Shown here: positions 18,104-27,536 of the stretch, in pieces
How the letters are laid out: each line of letters opens with the position of its first letter
Position numbering within the stretch: position 1 is the first letter of the stretch
NCBI GenBank assembly: GCA_900318305.1
Contig: ONKB01000125.1
Span: 1-43,450 of the forward strand
Direction: 5' to 3'
Length of the DNA stretch: 43,450 nt
Source of the DNA: an uncultured Prevotellaceae bacterium
GTDB taxonomy: Bacteria; Bacteroidota; Bacteroidia; Bacteroidales; Bacteroidaceae
Position numbers and translations under genes: made by a program
Notes under the pieces: model-generated
Databases searched by the model: none
The model's input: only the letters and a program-made list of their open reading frames with translations
Told to the model about the DNA's origin: nothing

Positions 18104-19057
18104 ATGGATTCTGATTATTTATCATCCCTATTCCCTCAAACTGTCAAGGCATTGTCCGATTGCTCTGTCATGTCAGAAAAGGGATTTTTTCATGAATGTA
18201 GTGACAATGACCCTCTTCCGTCCGCAAAAGCTCTTGAAGAAATAGTGGAACTGTGCCGTTCCATTTTTTTCCCGGGTTTCTATGGCCGCTCCTCTATCAA
18301 CAAAAAGACCTTGCAATATACTATCGGTGTATCCGTGGAACGTTTGGCAAAACTGCTTGTCAAACAGATTGCCGCTGGGTTGTGTTTTGTGGCAAAGCCC
18401 AAAAGGGATGAGAGCCGGGAGCCTATTTACAAAAAAGCGGAAGAGATTACCCATATTGTATTGGAATTGCTGCCTGACATCCGCAAGACGTTAGAGACAG
18501 ATGTTGTCGCAGCTTTTGACGGTGATCCGGCAGCCGAGAATTTCGGTGAGGTGATTTGCTGCTACCCGGTCATCAAGACATTGACCAATTACCGCCTGGC
18601 ACATGAGTTGTTTAAACTGAATGTGCCACTGATACCTCGCATGCTGACAGAAATGGCCCATAGTGAAACTGGCATAGATATCCATCCGGGTGCACAGATT
18701 GGCCATCACTTTACGATAGATCATGGTACAGGCGTTGTCATCGGTGCCACATGTATCATTGGCAACTATGTGAAACTCTATCAGGGAGTAACTCTCGGAG
18801 CACGCAGTTTTCCTCTGGACGATGACGGCAACCCCATAAAAGGTATCCCGCGCCATCCAATACTGGAAGACAACGTTATTGTCTATTCCAATGCCACAGT
18901 ACTGGGACGTATTACCATTGGCAAAGGTACAGTCATAGGTGGTAACGTCTGGGTGACCAATGATACGGAACCGGGTAGTGTTATTGTTCAGGCAACACAG
19001 AAAAAAAGCAAACTACAGAGTGATTTAATTTATCCGCAAGATTTCGGCGGGTTATAA
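18104..19057 (+). CDS. Serine O-acetyltransferase (EpsC/CysE type)
   Basis: Acetylates L-serine with acetyl-CoA to O-acetylserine, the first committed step of cysteine synthesis. The 317-residue protein has a helical N-terminal half and a left-handed beta-helix from about residue 195. The catalytic-region phrases are DIHPGAQIGHHFTIDHGTGV, with the active-site Asp and His in IDHGTG, followed by GATCIIGNYVKLYQGVTLGA. The ending KKSKLQSDLIYPQDFGGL lacks the short E. coli CysE tail that docks into CysK, so complex formation is uncertain. No cysK is nearby. It starts a possible operon with the methyltransferase gene 15 bases downstream. Confidence 0.93.
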   Translation: MDSDYLSSLFPQTVKALSDCSVMSEKGFFHECSDNDPLPSAKALEEIVELCRSIFFPGFYGRSSINKKTLQYTIGVSVERLAKLLVKQIAAGLCFVAKPKRDESREPIYKKAEEITHIVLELLPDIRKTLETDVVAAFDGDPAAENFGEVICCYPVIKTLTNYRLAHELFKLNVPLIPRMLTEMAHSETGIDIHPGAQIGHHFTIDHGTGVVIGATCIIGNYVKLYQGVTLGARSFPLDDDGNPIKGIPRHPILEDNVIVYSNATVLGRITIGKGTVIGGNVWVTNDTEPGSVIVQATQKKSKLQSDLIYPQDFGGL

Positions 19058-19072
19058 TACTATATTTTTTTA

Positions 19073-20593
19073 ATGGAAAAATTTAAACTCATCGCCAAGA
19101 CTTTCCAAGGTTTAGAGGAAGTCCTAGCTCAAGAGCTGATAAAACTGGGCGCAGAGGATGTAGAGCGTGGAAACCGTGTGGTATATTTCACAGGAGATAA
19201 GGAACTGATGTACCGCGCCAATTTTGAGTTGAGGACTGCCGTCCGTATCCTGAAACCTATCGCCACATTTGAGGCAACTACTGCCGACGAGGTTTATGAG
19301 GGTGTGAAAAAAATTGACTGGACACAATATCTGGATCTGTCAACGACGTTCGCTGTCGACTCTGTCGTTTATTCCGAGGATTTCCGTAATTCCAAATTTG
19401 TCTCCTACAAAGTTAAGGATGCTATTGTGGATTACTTTCGTGAGAAGACAGGTAGTCGTCCCAACATCAGCGTGGCGACTCCCGATATCAAATTCAATAT
19501 CCATATTTCCGAGAAATCATGTACGCTGAGCCTGGATTCTTCAGGTGAAAGCCTTCACAAGCGCGGTTACCGCCAGGCTTCTGTTGAGAGTCCTATCAAC
19601 GAGGTCCTTGCCGCAGCAATGATTTTAATGACCGGATGGGATGGCGAATGTGATTTTATCGACCCCATGTGCGGCTCGGGAACGATACTTATTGAGGCTG
19701 CATTGATTGCACGCAACATAGCTCCAGGAGTCTTCCGCAAGAACTATGCCTTTGAGAAATGGTCTGATTTTGATGCTGAGTTGTTTGAAAAAATCTATAA
19801 TGACGACAGCAAGGAACGTGAATTCTCACACCACATATATGGCTATGACCAGGAAGGACAAGCCATTGCCGTGTCAATGCAAAACATAAAAGCTGCTGGT
19901 TTGACCGAAGAAATCACTTTGGCCGTACAGCCTTTCCAGAAATTCACCCAACCTGCAGAGAAAGCCATCATAGTGACTAATCCACCTTATGGGGAACGCA
20001 TTTCTTCTCCCAACCTGCTGGGATTGTATCGCACCATCGGGGAACGGCTCAAACATCAATTTGTAGGCAACGATGCATGGATTATTGGTTACCGTGAGGA
20101 GACGTTTGACTGCATAGGCTTGAAACCAAGCTTGAAGATTTCCCTGTACAATGGCTCTCTGAATTGCCAGTTCTGCAAATACACCATATTCAACGGTCAG
20201 CTCAATGAGTACCGGTCTCATGGTGGCATTGTCAAGACCGATGCTGAAAGGAGGCGCAATGCAGAGCGCAAAGTCTTTAGGCCGCATCGTGAAAACACAG
20301 ACAACTCGCCGATGGACAACATGGAGGAAGAAATCCCCGAGTATGTTTTACGCCGTCACAAAGAGTTTGTTGCCAATGAACTTCGTGAAGCACGCCGCAA
20401 CCGTCAAAACGAAGGAGATGAAGAGGGCGAGGGCTTCAGAAAGAGTTCCCGCAGAGACTATCCGAGAGATAAGGGCGAACGCAACTTCAACGGTCCAAGA
20501 AAACCATTCGGGAAAGGACAGGGCGGAGGTTTCAAAAAAGATTTTAAGCATCATTCCAAAGGAGGGTTCCAACGTCGTGACAAGGATAATTGA
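19073..20593 (+). CDS. THUMP-domain RNA methyltransferase (RlmL-type) with basic tail
   Basis: A 506-residue class I SAM-dependent RNA methyltransferase. The N-terminus (about 1-160) holds the ferredoxin-like and THUMP RNA-binding region. The catalytic core has the SAM-site motif DPMCGSGTILIEAA and the N6/N2-type active-site motif NPPYGER beginning at Asn303. This is the RlmL-like family acting on guanine of 23S rRNA. After about residue 376 there is a charged, disordered tail ending in Gly/Lys/Arg-rich phrases (FGKGQGGGFKKDF), which probably adds non-specific RNA binding. The 3' end overlaps the peptidase start by 17 bases. Confidence 0.9.
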   Translation: MEKFKLIAKTFQGLEEVLAQELIKLGAEDVERGNRVVYFTGDKELMYRANFELRTAVRILKPIATFEATTADEVYEGVKKIDWTQYLDLSTTFAVDSVVYSEDFRNSKFVSYKVKDAIVDYFREKTGSRPNISVATPDIKFNIHISEKSCTLSLDSSGESLHKRGYRQASVESPINEVLAAAMILMTGWDGECDFIDPMCGSGTILIEAALIARNIAPGVFRKNYAFEKWSDFDAELFEKIYNDDSKEREFSHHIYGYDQEGQAIAVSMQNIKAAGLTEEITLAVQPFQKFTQPAEKAIIVTNPPYGERISSPNLLGLYRTIGERLKHQFVGNDAWIIGYREETFDCIGLKPSLKISLYNGSLNCQFCKYTIFNGQLNEYRSHGGIVKTDAERRRNAERKVFRPHRENTDNSPMDNMEEEIPEYVLRRHKEFVANELREARRNRQNEGDEEGEGFRKSSRRDYPRDKGERNFNGPRKPFGKGQGGGFKKDFKHHSKGGFQRRDKDN

Positions 20594-22736
20594 TTGCCTT
20601 CGAACAGCCTTATTGGCATTAGCCATATTATTGTCGGTTCCAAGCATGGCCCAACTGAAACATTTTACCCTTGAGGATGTGATACCGGGAGGTAATAACT
20701 ATAAAAACCTTCAACCCGAAAACATGCATCTGTCTTGGTGGGGCAACCAGCTCATGCGACTTGAAAAGACGACTTGCAGCATGTATGGCAAGGACGGAAA
20801 ATGGTCTGCACTGTTCACTTTGGACGATGTCAAGCCGCTATGCGATGAAGTACAATCCCTTGAAACCATCTCTTTCAACAAGGCAACAGAACCCGTGGCA
20901 TGTTTCAGCAACGCCAAGGTGTATCTTGAATATAACTGGAAGGACAAAAAGATTTCATTTCTGAAGAAATTCAAGGATGACATCAGCTACACGGATTACT
21001 CAATAGCATCCAAGTGGCTTGCTTACAACCACAAGAATAATCTCTATGTGGAAAATCTGACGAATGACACTGAGTATATCCAGATTTCAACAGACGGCTC
21101 TCATGACATTGTTTACGGACAGAGTGTTCATCGCAACGAATTTGGCATAGACAAAGGCACTTTCTGGAGTCCCGATGGCATGATGCTGTGTTATTACAGA
21201 ATGGACCAAAGTATGGTTCCCGACTATCCTTTGGTGGACATCTCTACACGAATAGCCACCCTGCAGCCCATAAAATATCCCATGGCAGGTACAGCGAGCC
21301 ACAAGGTAAGTGTCGGCGTTTTTAATCTTCAGACGAAAAATTCTGTTTGGTTGGAGACAGGAGACAATACCGACCAATACTATTGCGGAATCACATGGAG
21401 TCCTGACTCCAAAAAGATTTATATGTACAACCTCAACCGTGACCAGAACCACTTACGCCTTTGGCAGTTTGACGCCTTGTCGGGGAAGAGGGAAAATGTT
21501 TTGTACGAGGAGTCGCATCCCAAGTATGTTCAGCCAGAACACGGCTTGATGTTTCTTCCCTGGGACAATGACAAGTTCATCTATTGGAGCGAGAAAGACG
21601 GTTATAACCACTTGTATCTGTATAGCCTTGCACAGGGGAAGACTATAAGAAAAATAACCGACAATCGTCTTGGCGTCGTGATTGATGTCTTGGGATTCAA
21701 TCCAAAGACCAAGAGCGTGATTGTTAATTCTACAGGCATATCACCTATCCAGCATAATCTTTTCAGCGTAAGCATTGAGAAAGACAACTATGCTCTTTTA
21801 GGAGAAAATACGGGTGTTCACAAAGGACAACTGTCAGCCGACGGTTCTTTGGTGGCAGATACCTGGTCATCGCCTGATGTCGCACGTCAGATTGACTTGA
21901 TTCATACAGCGACTGGCAAGAAAACTAATTTGTTGAAGGCGGATAATCCGTGGAAATCATATGCCGTACCGGAGATATCCTCTGGAACCATAAAAGCTGC
22001 TGACGGCCAGACAGATTTATACTACCGGATGGTGAAGCCTGTCGGTTTTGATTCCAGGAAGAAATATCCTGCTGTGGTATATGTTTATGGCGGACCAAAC
22101 ACACGTTTGGTTGAGGCTTCCTTCGGATATATGTATCGTGGATGGGAACTGTATATGGCAGACCGGGGATATGTTGTGTTTGTCCTGGATAACCGTGGCT
22201 CCAACGAGCGAGGCTTGGAATTCGAGAATGTGATATACCGGCAACTGGGCAAAGAGGAAATGAACGACCAGATGAAAGGTGTGGAATTCCTAAAATCCAT
22301 GCCGTTTGTTGATGCCGACCGCATCGGCGTCCATGGCTGGAGCTACGGCGGTTTTATGACAACAAATCTGATGCTGACATATCCTGACGTTTTCAAAGTT
22401 GGTGTTGCCGGAGGTCCTGTCATTGACTGGAGTTATTACGAAATCATGTATGGAGAACGCTATATGGACACGCCTCAAGACAATCAAAAAGGATATGACG
22501 AGAACAATCTGTGCCTCCGTGCCGGAGACCTCAAAGGACGTCTTTTAATTGTTTTCGGCTACAATGACCCCGTCTGTGTACCACAACATACACTTTCCTT
22601 TATCCGGGCATGCGAGAACGCTGGCACCCATCCTGATTTGTTCACCTACCCTGGAGACCAACACAATATGTTCGGCAGGGACAGAGTTCATCTGCATGAG
22701 CATATCACACGCTATTTGGACGACTTTCTAAAGTAA
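20577..22736 (+). CDS. Dipeptidyl-peptidase IV-type serine peptidase (S9B)
   Basis: A 719-residue exported prolyl peptidase. The eight-bladed beta-propeller DPP-IV N-terminal domain is followed by an alpha/beta hydrolase domain with the nucleophile elbow GWSYGG, an acidic residue in FGYNDPVC and the late His in GDQHNM, a typical S9 Ser-Asp-His triad. A signal peptide ending PSMA precedes QLKHF. The start is taken at GTG 20577, preceded by GGAGG at 20561-20565; the frame is open upstream to an ATG at 20205, but that part only shadows the methyltransferase gene and would bury the signal peptide. Relatives include Porphyromonas DPP-IV and prolyl tripeptidyl peptidase, which release dipeptides or tripeptides for amino-acid nutrition. 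Confidence 0.92.
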   Translation: MTRIIDCLRTALLALAILLSVPSMAQLKHFTLEDVIPGGNNYKNLQPENMHLSWWGNQLMRLEKTTCSMYGKDGKWSALFTLDDVKPLCDEVQSLETISFNKATEPVACFSNAKVYLEYNWKDKKISFLKKFKDDISYTDYSIASKWLAYNHKNNLYVENLTNDTEYIQISTDGSHDIVYGQSVHRNEFGIDKGTFWSPDGMMLCYYRMDQSMVPDYPLVDISTRIATLQPIKYPMAGTASHKVSVGVFNLQTKNSVWLETGDNTDQYYCGITWSPDSKKIYMYNLNRDQNHLRLWQFDALSGKRENVLYEESHPKYVQPEHGLMFLPWDNDKFIYWSEKDGYNHLYLYSLAQGKTIRKITDNRLGVVIDVLGFNPKTKSVIVNSTGISPIQHNLFSVSIEKDNYALLGENTGVHKGQLSADGSLVADTWSSPDVARQIDLIHTATGKKTNLLKADNPWKSYAVPEISSGTIKAADGQTDLYYRMVKPVGFDSRKKYPAVVYVYGGPNTRLVEASFGYMYRGWELYMADRGYVVFVLDNRGSNERGLEFENVIYRQLGKEEMNDQMKGVEFLKSMPFVDADRIGVHGWSYGGFMTTNLMLTYPDVFKVGVAGGPVIDWSYYEIMYGERYMDTPQDNQKGYDENNLCLRAGDLKGRLLIVFGYNDPVCVPQHTLSFIRACENAGTHPDLFTYPGDQHNMFGRDRVHLHEHITRYLDDFLK

Positions 22737-22747
22737 TAATAAACAAA

Positions 22748-24022
22748 ATGAAGAATATTCTGCTTTTAGGTAGTGGCGGACGCGAACATGCTATCGCATG
22801 GAAAATTGCCCAAAGTCCCCGTTTAAGAAAACTCTATATTGCTCCTGGCAACCCTGGCATGGCTGAACTGGGTGAGTTGGTCAATTTGGATATGATGGAT
22901 TTTCCTGCCGTGGCTGATTTCGCCTTGAAAACAAAAATTGACATCATTGTCGTCGGTCCCGAAGTCCCGTTGGTGGAAGGCATTGCCGATTATTTCAACG
23001 ACCAGCCAGCATTACAACATATCACAGTAATCGGTCCCGGGAAGCAGGGAGCTATGCTGGAAGGCAGCAAAGACTTTGCCAAGGACTTCATGAAGCGTCA
23101 TGGCATACCTACGGCAGCATACAGGACTTTCGACGGAACCCACATCCAGGAAGGTCTTGACTATCTGAAAACTCAGAAAGCGCCTTACGTCCTGAAAGCT
23201 GATGGCTTGTGTGCCGGAAAGGGAGTGCTGATTATTGATAATCTGCCCGAAGCTCAGGAGAAATTCAAGGAAATGCTGGAAGGCATGTTCGGGAATGCTT
23301 CTGCAAGCGTAGTCGTAGAAGAGTTCCTGTCTGGCATTGAGTGCTCGGTATTTGTTATCACTGACGGAGCTGGCCATTATCAGATTCTGCCCGAAGCAAA
23401 GGACTACAAGCGTATCGGCGAACACGACAAAGGTCTTAATACCGGAGGAATGGGTAGTGTCTCTCCCGTTAAGTTCGCAACTCCTGAATGGATGAGCAAG
23501 GTAGAGGAGCGCATCATCAAACCTACCGTTGGCGGTTTACTGGCAGACGGTATTGAATATAAAGGTTTCATCTTCTTCGGTTTGATTAATGTTGAAGGAA
23601 ATCCGTATGTCATAGAGTACAACTGCCGCATGGGTGACCCGGAAACTGAAACCGTGATGCCACGTCTGAAGAGTGACCTGGTGGATCTTCTGGAAGGCGT
23701 AGCCGAGAAGAACCTGCAAGAAAAGACTGTGGAGTTCGATGAAAGGGCGGCCGTGAATGTCATGCTGGTTTCCGGCGGTTATCCGGAGGCATACAAGAAA
23801 GGATACCCCATAACAGGCTGTGAGCAAATTACAGACAGTATTGTTTTCCACTCTGGCACAACCATGAAAGAAGGTAAGCTGGTCACCGCCGGCGGACGTG
23901 TCATCTCTGTCACCTCATATGGCAAGGATAAGGACGAAGCATTAGCCAAATCCATGCAGGGTGCCAGGAAAATCCTTTATCAGGACAAATACTACCGGCG
24001 CGATATCGGACAGGACCTCTGA
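22748..24022 (+). CDS. purD: Phosphoribosylamine-glycine ligase
   Basis: The second enzyme of de novo purine synthesis, joining glycine to 5-phosphoribosylamine with ATP. The 424-residue length is normal. The N-terminal [15 protein letters not shown] is the PurD signature, the ATP-grasp domain includes [14 protein letters not shown], and the metal/ATP-binding strand reads [17 protein letters not shown]. It lies 11 bases after the peptidase gene and 40 bases before the MBOAT gene on the same strand, so co-transcription is possible although the functions differ. Confidence 0.98.
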   Translation: MKNILLLGSGGREHAIAWKIAQSPRLRKLYIAPGNPGMAELGELVNLDMMDFPAVADFALKTKIDIIVVGPEVPLVEGIADYFNDQPALQHITVIGPGKQGAMLEGSKDFAKDFMKRHGIPTAAYRTFDGTHIQEGLDYLKTQKAPYVLKADGLCAGKGVLIIDNLPEAQEKFKEMLEGMFGNASASVVVEEFLSGIECSVFVITDGAGHYQILPEAKDYKRIGEHDKGLNTGGMGSVSPVKFATPEWMSKVEERIIKPTVGGLLADGIEYKGFIFFGLINVEGNPYVIEYNCRMGDPETETVMPRLKSDLVDLLEGVAEKNLQEKTVEFDERAAVNVMLVSGGYPEAYKKGYPITGCEQITDSIVFHSGTTMKEGKLVTAGGRVISVTSYGKDKDEALAKSMQGARKILYQDKYYRRDIGQDL

Positions 24023-24062
24023 TCTGTAGAAGCGAAGGAACAGTTCCCTACATTTCATCTCC

Positions 24063-25409
24063 ATGTTATTCAATACACTGACATACTTGTTATTCCTCCC
24101 TGTTGTCTTTGTATTGTACTGGTGTGCCCGAAATGTCAGACAGCAGAACATCGTGCTTATATTGGCAAGCATGGTCTTCTATGGATGGTGGAGCCGTGAG
24201 TTTCTTGCCTTAATGCTGGCAGTATGCCTGTTCAACTATTTCATGATACCGGGACTGAAACGAAGCCGCTGCAAGAAAGCATTCCTGACGGCTACGCTGA
24301 TTGTCAATTTCGGTATCCTTGCAGTATTTAAATACTTTGATTTCTTTGTGGGGAATTTAGCTGACGCTTTGTTCCTCGTCGGTATCACCTTGGATTATCC
24401 CACATTAAACCTGATACTGCCTGTAGGTATCAGTTTCTACACCTTCCAACTGTCGGGTTATGCTATAGACTGTTATCGGCATCCCACAAAGGGAGATGTG
24501 CCGATAATTGATTATCTGACGTTCATAACGTTTTTCCCCCAGCTGGTGGCCGGTCCTATTGAGAGAGGAGATGACATGCTGCCTCAGATGGCTGCTAAAC
24601 GCCAGTTCAACTATGATGTCGCCCGTGACGGCATGCGCATCATTCTTTGGGGACTCATGAAGAAAATGCTGTTGGCAGACAACTGTGCCCAGGTGGTTGA
24701 CTATGTGTTTGACCATTACGATGCGGCGACCTTGCCTGACCTGTGGTTAGGGGCATTGTTCTTCACCTTCCAGATTTATGGCGATTTTTCCGGATACAGC
24801 GATATGGCTGTCGGCTCAGCAAAACTCTTCGGCATACATATCCATAATAATTTCAACAAACCATATTTCGCCCGGGACATCAGGGATTTCTGGCGACGGT
24901 GGCACATCACACTGATGACGTGGTTTAAGGACTATGTCTATATTCCTCTTGGAGGCAACAGGAGGGGAAGTCTCCGGAAGACGGCAAATACCTTTGTCGT
25001 CTTTGCTTTAAGCGGCTTGTGGCATGGTGCCAACTGGACATTTGTATGCTGGGGACTTTACCATGCCCTCTGGTTTGTCATCCCACACAGATGGATCACC
25101 TTTGTCATTGTAACGGTTGGCTGGGTCATTTTCCGAAGCCCGGATATGGGTGTCGCCTTGCAGTATATTGAAGGTATGTTCTCTCCCCAGCTATGGGGTG
25201 AAACCACATGCAGTCGTTTCCCATTGGTGCTCATCGCCGGTTGCATCCTGACGGAGAAACTGATGAGAGATAAAGAGCACCCGTTTAATTTCAGCACAAC
25301 CGGCCTGTTTGCCCATCAGGGAGTAAGAATGTCAGTCTATCTGCTGCTGTTCCTGCTTACGGTTTTCTTTGGCGGCAAACAGATACAATTTATTTATTTC
25401 CAATTCTGA
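24063..25409 (+). CDS. MBOAT family O-acyltransferase (AlgI/DltB-like)
   Basis: A 448-residue polytopic membrane protein. The MBOAT core is clear: PVGISFYTFQLSGYAIDCYR, the phrase RDFWRRWHITLMTWFKDYVYIPLGG broken by loops, and SGLWHGANWT with the invariant His at residue 321. Such proteins pass an acyl group from a cytoplasmic donor across the membrane to a partner that decorates a polysaccharide or teichoic acid. The segment between the conserved His region and the late WVIFRSPD is shorter than I remember for AlgI, so the protein is slightly compact. The stop codon overlaps the next start by one base (TGATG), which points to coupling with the SGNH partner. Confidence 0.93.
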   Translation: MLFNTLTYLLFLPVVFVLYWCARNVRQQNIVLILASMVFYGWWSREFLALMLAVCLFNYFMIPGLKRSRCKKAFLTATLIVNFGILAVFKYFDFFVGNLADALFLVGITLDYPTLNLILPVGISFYTFQLSGYAIDCYRHPTKGDVPIIDYLTFITFFPQLVAGPIERGDDMLPQMAAKRQFNYDVARDGMRIILWGLMKKMLLADNCAQVVDYVFDHYDAATLPDLWLGALFFTFQIYGDFSGYSDMAVGSAKLFGIHIHNNFNKPYFARDIRDFWRRWHITLMTWFKDYVYIPLGGNRRGSLRKTANTFVVFALSGLWHGANWTFVCWGLYHALWFVIPHRWITFVIVTVGWVIFRSPDMGVALQYIEGMFSPQLWGETTCSRFPLVLIAGCILTEKLMRDKEHPFNFSTTGLFAHQGVRMSVYLLLFLLTVFFGGKQIQFIYFQF

Positions 25410-26308
25410 TGAAGAGGTTCACAGGTCATATCTTATTGTTTTCCATTTTTGTCATTGTCTTTTTCGCGGTGACAGAGACCTATGTTGAGCATCTGCCTAA
25501 CCCGTCGCGTTATAAGCACAAGTGGATGCTTCAGCACTCAAGAGACATACACACTCTTGTGCTGGGCAACAGCCATGCTTTTTATGGCTTACGTCCCGAC
25601 AGTTTAGGAAAACATGCTTTCTCCTTGGCGCAGGTGTCCCAGACATACCGCTATGACAACTATCTGCTCACCCATTATGATATGCCCAGCCTCCGCCGGG
25701 TGGTTATCCCGTTTTCCTATATGTCACTTTGGGAAGACTTCGAGTCACAGGACGACAAGCGGTTCAATGCTGTCCGCTACCGGTTATACATGGACTGTGA
25801 CATCCACTCCCGCTTGAGCAGGTATGGACTGGAATGTTTACACATACCTTCGTTTAAGACAAAACTGAAAAGCTTGTATCAACCGCCTCAGCTCACATGG
25901 GACAGTCTGGGTTGGGGAAACCATTATAAAGGGCATCGTTTCAAAGACTGGGATAATGGTGTGGAGCGTATTGCCGAGAATACCTGTCACGACACGTCAT
26001 TGGTGAGACTTAACCTGCGTTTCCTGGAGGATATGCTGAACTGGTGTCAGCATCGTCATGTTCAGGTGTTGCTGGTTATCACTCCCGTGTCACCTGTATA
26101 TTTCAAACATGAAGACTCTTTCCAGCGACAGGTCAACCGGAAATGTCTTGCAGACATACAGCATCGCCACCCGGAAATAACCTGTATGGATTATGAACAG
26201 GACGGGCGTTTCGCTCCTGACGACTTCTACGATGCTGACCATCTTAATGATAAAGGAGCCGGGAAACTGTCGTCCTTCATCCGTTCCGGTTTTTTGCCTC
26301 TACCGTGA
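25409..26308 (+). CDS. SGNH/AlgX-like partner protein of the MBOAT acyltransferase
   Basis: A 299-residue protein with an N-terminal membrane anchor (about 8-22) and a periplasmic domain. Block I appears as GNSHAFYGL with nucleophile candidate Ser55, and the terminal DxxH block as DADHLN (Asp275, His278). This is the SGNH hydrolase layout used by AlgJ/AlgX/DltD-type partners that take the acyl group from an MBOAT protein. The Asp of the usual GDSH is Asn54, a common variant in these acetyltransferases. One-base overlap with the MBOAT gene supports the pair. The acceptor glycan is unknown, and no synthase gene lies beside it. Confidence 0.8.
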   Translation: MKRFTGHILLFSIFVIVFFAVTETYVEHLPNPSRYKHKWMLQHSRDIHTLVLGNSHAFYGLRPDSLGKHAFSLAQVSQTYRYDNYLLTHYDMPSLRRVVIPFSYMSLWEDFESQDDKRFNAVRYRLYMDCDIHSRLSRYGLECLHIPSFKTKLKSLYQPPQLTWDSLGWGNHYKGHRFKDWDNGVERIAENTCHDTSLVRLNLRFLEDMLNWCQHRHVQVLLVITPVSPVYFKHEDSFQRQVNRKCLADIQHRHPEITCMDYEQDGRFAPDDFYDADHLNDKGAGKLSSFIRSGFLPLP

Positions 26309-26403
26309 GCCCTTTCACAGAGAAACCCCTCAGAGAAATAGCCATATTCTCCAAAAAATTTACGTTTACGGCTGGATATTTATGTTTCTCGTCCTGAAAC
26401 ACG

Positions 26404-27510
26404 TTACTCGCTATAGTTGTGGTCAATGACGATGGTAATTTCCTCGTCTGGGATAAGCGATTCCAATTCTGTTTTCAGTTGTTTCAAAAGGGCTTCATCA
26501 TCCTTGACGGATATATCTGGGACAATATCGACAGATATGCGGTGTTCTTTCTCAAAGTAGTAGAACCCATGTATTTCCTGCACAACATCTTTGTGGCGGG
26601 CCAACGCTGCCACAACAGTAGTCTGGAGACGGGTTTTCTCGTTTTCTCCGGTAGAAATGGCATAGACGCCTACTGTCATGATTATTTTATGGCGCTTATA
26701 CAGCTGTTCGGAGATTCGTCGCGTCAATCCATGTATCTGGTATGCATTTAAGGTATCGGGGACACTGATATGCAAAGAGCCGATTAAGATATTGGGACCG
26801 TAGTTGTGTAGAATAATATCATATACACCATGTACTTCCTCAAACGCCATGACCTCCTGTTTGATGTTTCTGACAAATTCCTGCGAGATTCTTGCGCCAA
26901 GCAGTTCGTTTACAGGAGATGCGAGCATATCCACGCCAGCCTTGATAATGATGAGTGATATCAGTATGCCCAGGATGCCGTCGAGTGAGACATTCCAGAG
27001 CAGCATGATGATGGCAGATATGAGGGTGGCCAATGTGATAAGGGCATCAAAGAGCGCATCGGAACCCGAGGCGAAAAGAGCATCGCTCTTCAATTTCTCA
27101 CCCTGCTTTTTTACATATCGTCCAAGGAAGAGCTTGACGAAAATAGCGACAATGATGACAATCAATGTGGCGGCAGAGTAATCGGGGATGGTCGGCTTGA
27201 TGATTTTTTTTGTTGATTCTATCAGCGAGGTCACACCAGCCAGGAGAATAATAATGGAGATGATGATAGCACTGAAATACTCTATTCTTCCATGACCATA
27301 AGGATGCTGTCGGTCGGCAGGACGTTCTGAGAGTTTTGTGCCGACGATGGTGATGAGACTTGACAGGACATCACTCAGATTGTTGACTGCATCCATGACA
27401 ATCGCAATGGAACCGGCAATTAATCCTACTATGGCTTTAAAAGTAGCCAATAGGACATTGGTGACTACACCGACGACACTGGTACGGATTATTTCCTGGG
27501 AACGGTTCAT
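26404..27510 (-). CDS. Cation diffusion facilitator (CDF) family efflux protein
   Basis: A 368-residue proton-coupled divalent cation exporter with six membrane helices and a C-terminal cytoplasmic domain. The family phrases HPYGHGRIEYFSA and SGSDALFDALIT are present. The metal site in helix 2 reads DAVNNLSD (Asp40, Asn44, Asp47), and in helix 5 the usual HxxxD is AxxxD (Ala147, Asp151, Asp155). It therefore belongs to a subgroup different from classical ZitB/FieF, and the exported ion (Zn, Mn or other) is open. An extended C-terminus of about 150 residues exceeds the usual domain. It lies 26 bases after ptsI and is probably the last gene of that operon. Confidence 0.9.
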   Translation of the reverse strand: MNRSQEIIRTSVVGVVTNVLLATFKAIVGLIAGSIAIVMDAVNNLSDVLSSLITIVGTKLSERPADRQHPYGHGRIEYFSAIIISIIILLAGVTSLIESTKKIIKPTIPDYSAATLIVIIVAIFVKLFLGRYVKKQGEKLKSDALFASGSDALFDALITLATLISAIIMLLWNVSLDGILGILISLIIIKAGVDMLASPVNELLGARISQEFVRNIKQEVMAFEEVHGVYDIILHNYGPNILIGSLHISVPDTLNAYQIHGLTRRISEQLYKRHKIIMTVGVYAISTGENEKTRLQTTVVAALARHKDVVQEIHGFYYFEKEHRISVDIVPDISVKDDEALLKQLKTELESLIPDEEITIVIDHNYSE

Positions 27511-27536
27511 CTTCTAATACAATCTAACGTTTCTTT

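Noticed and set aside
20205-20576. Upstream extension of the DPP-IV frame to an ATG at 20205
   Set aside because: It would bury the signal peptide behind 124 low-quality residues and overlaps the methyltransferase coding region; the GTG at 20577 gives a normal exported protein.
26309-26403. Search for a terminator between the SGNH and CDF genes
   Set aside because: No convincing stem was found in these 95 bases, only a short CAGAGAAA-like direct repeat.
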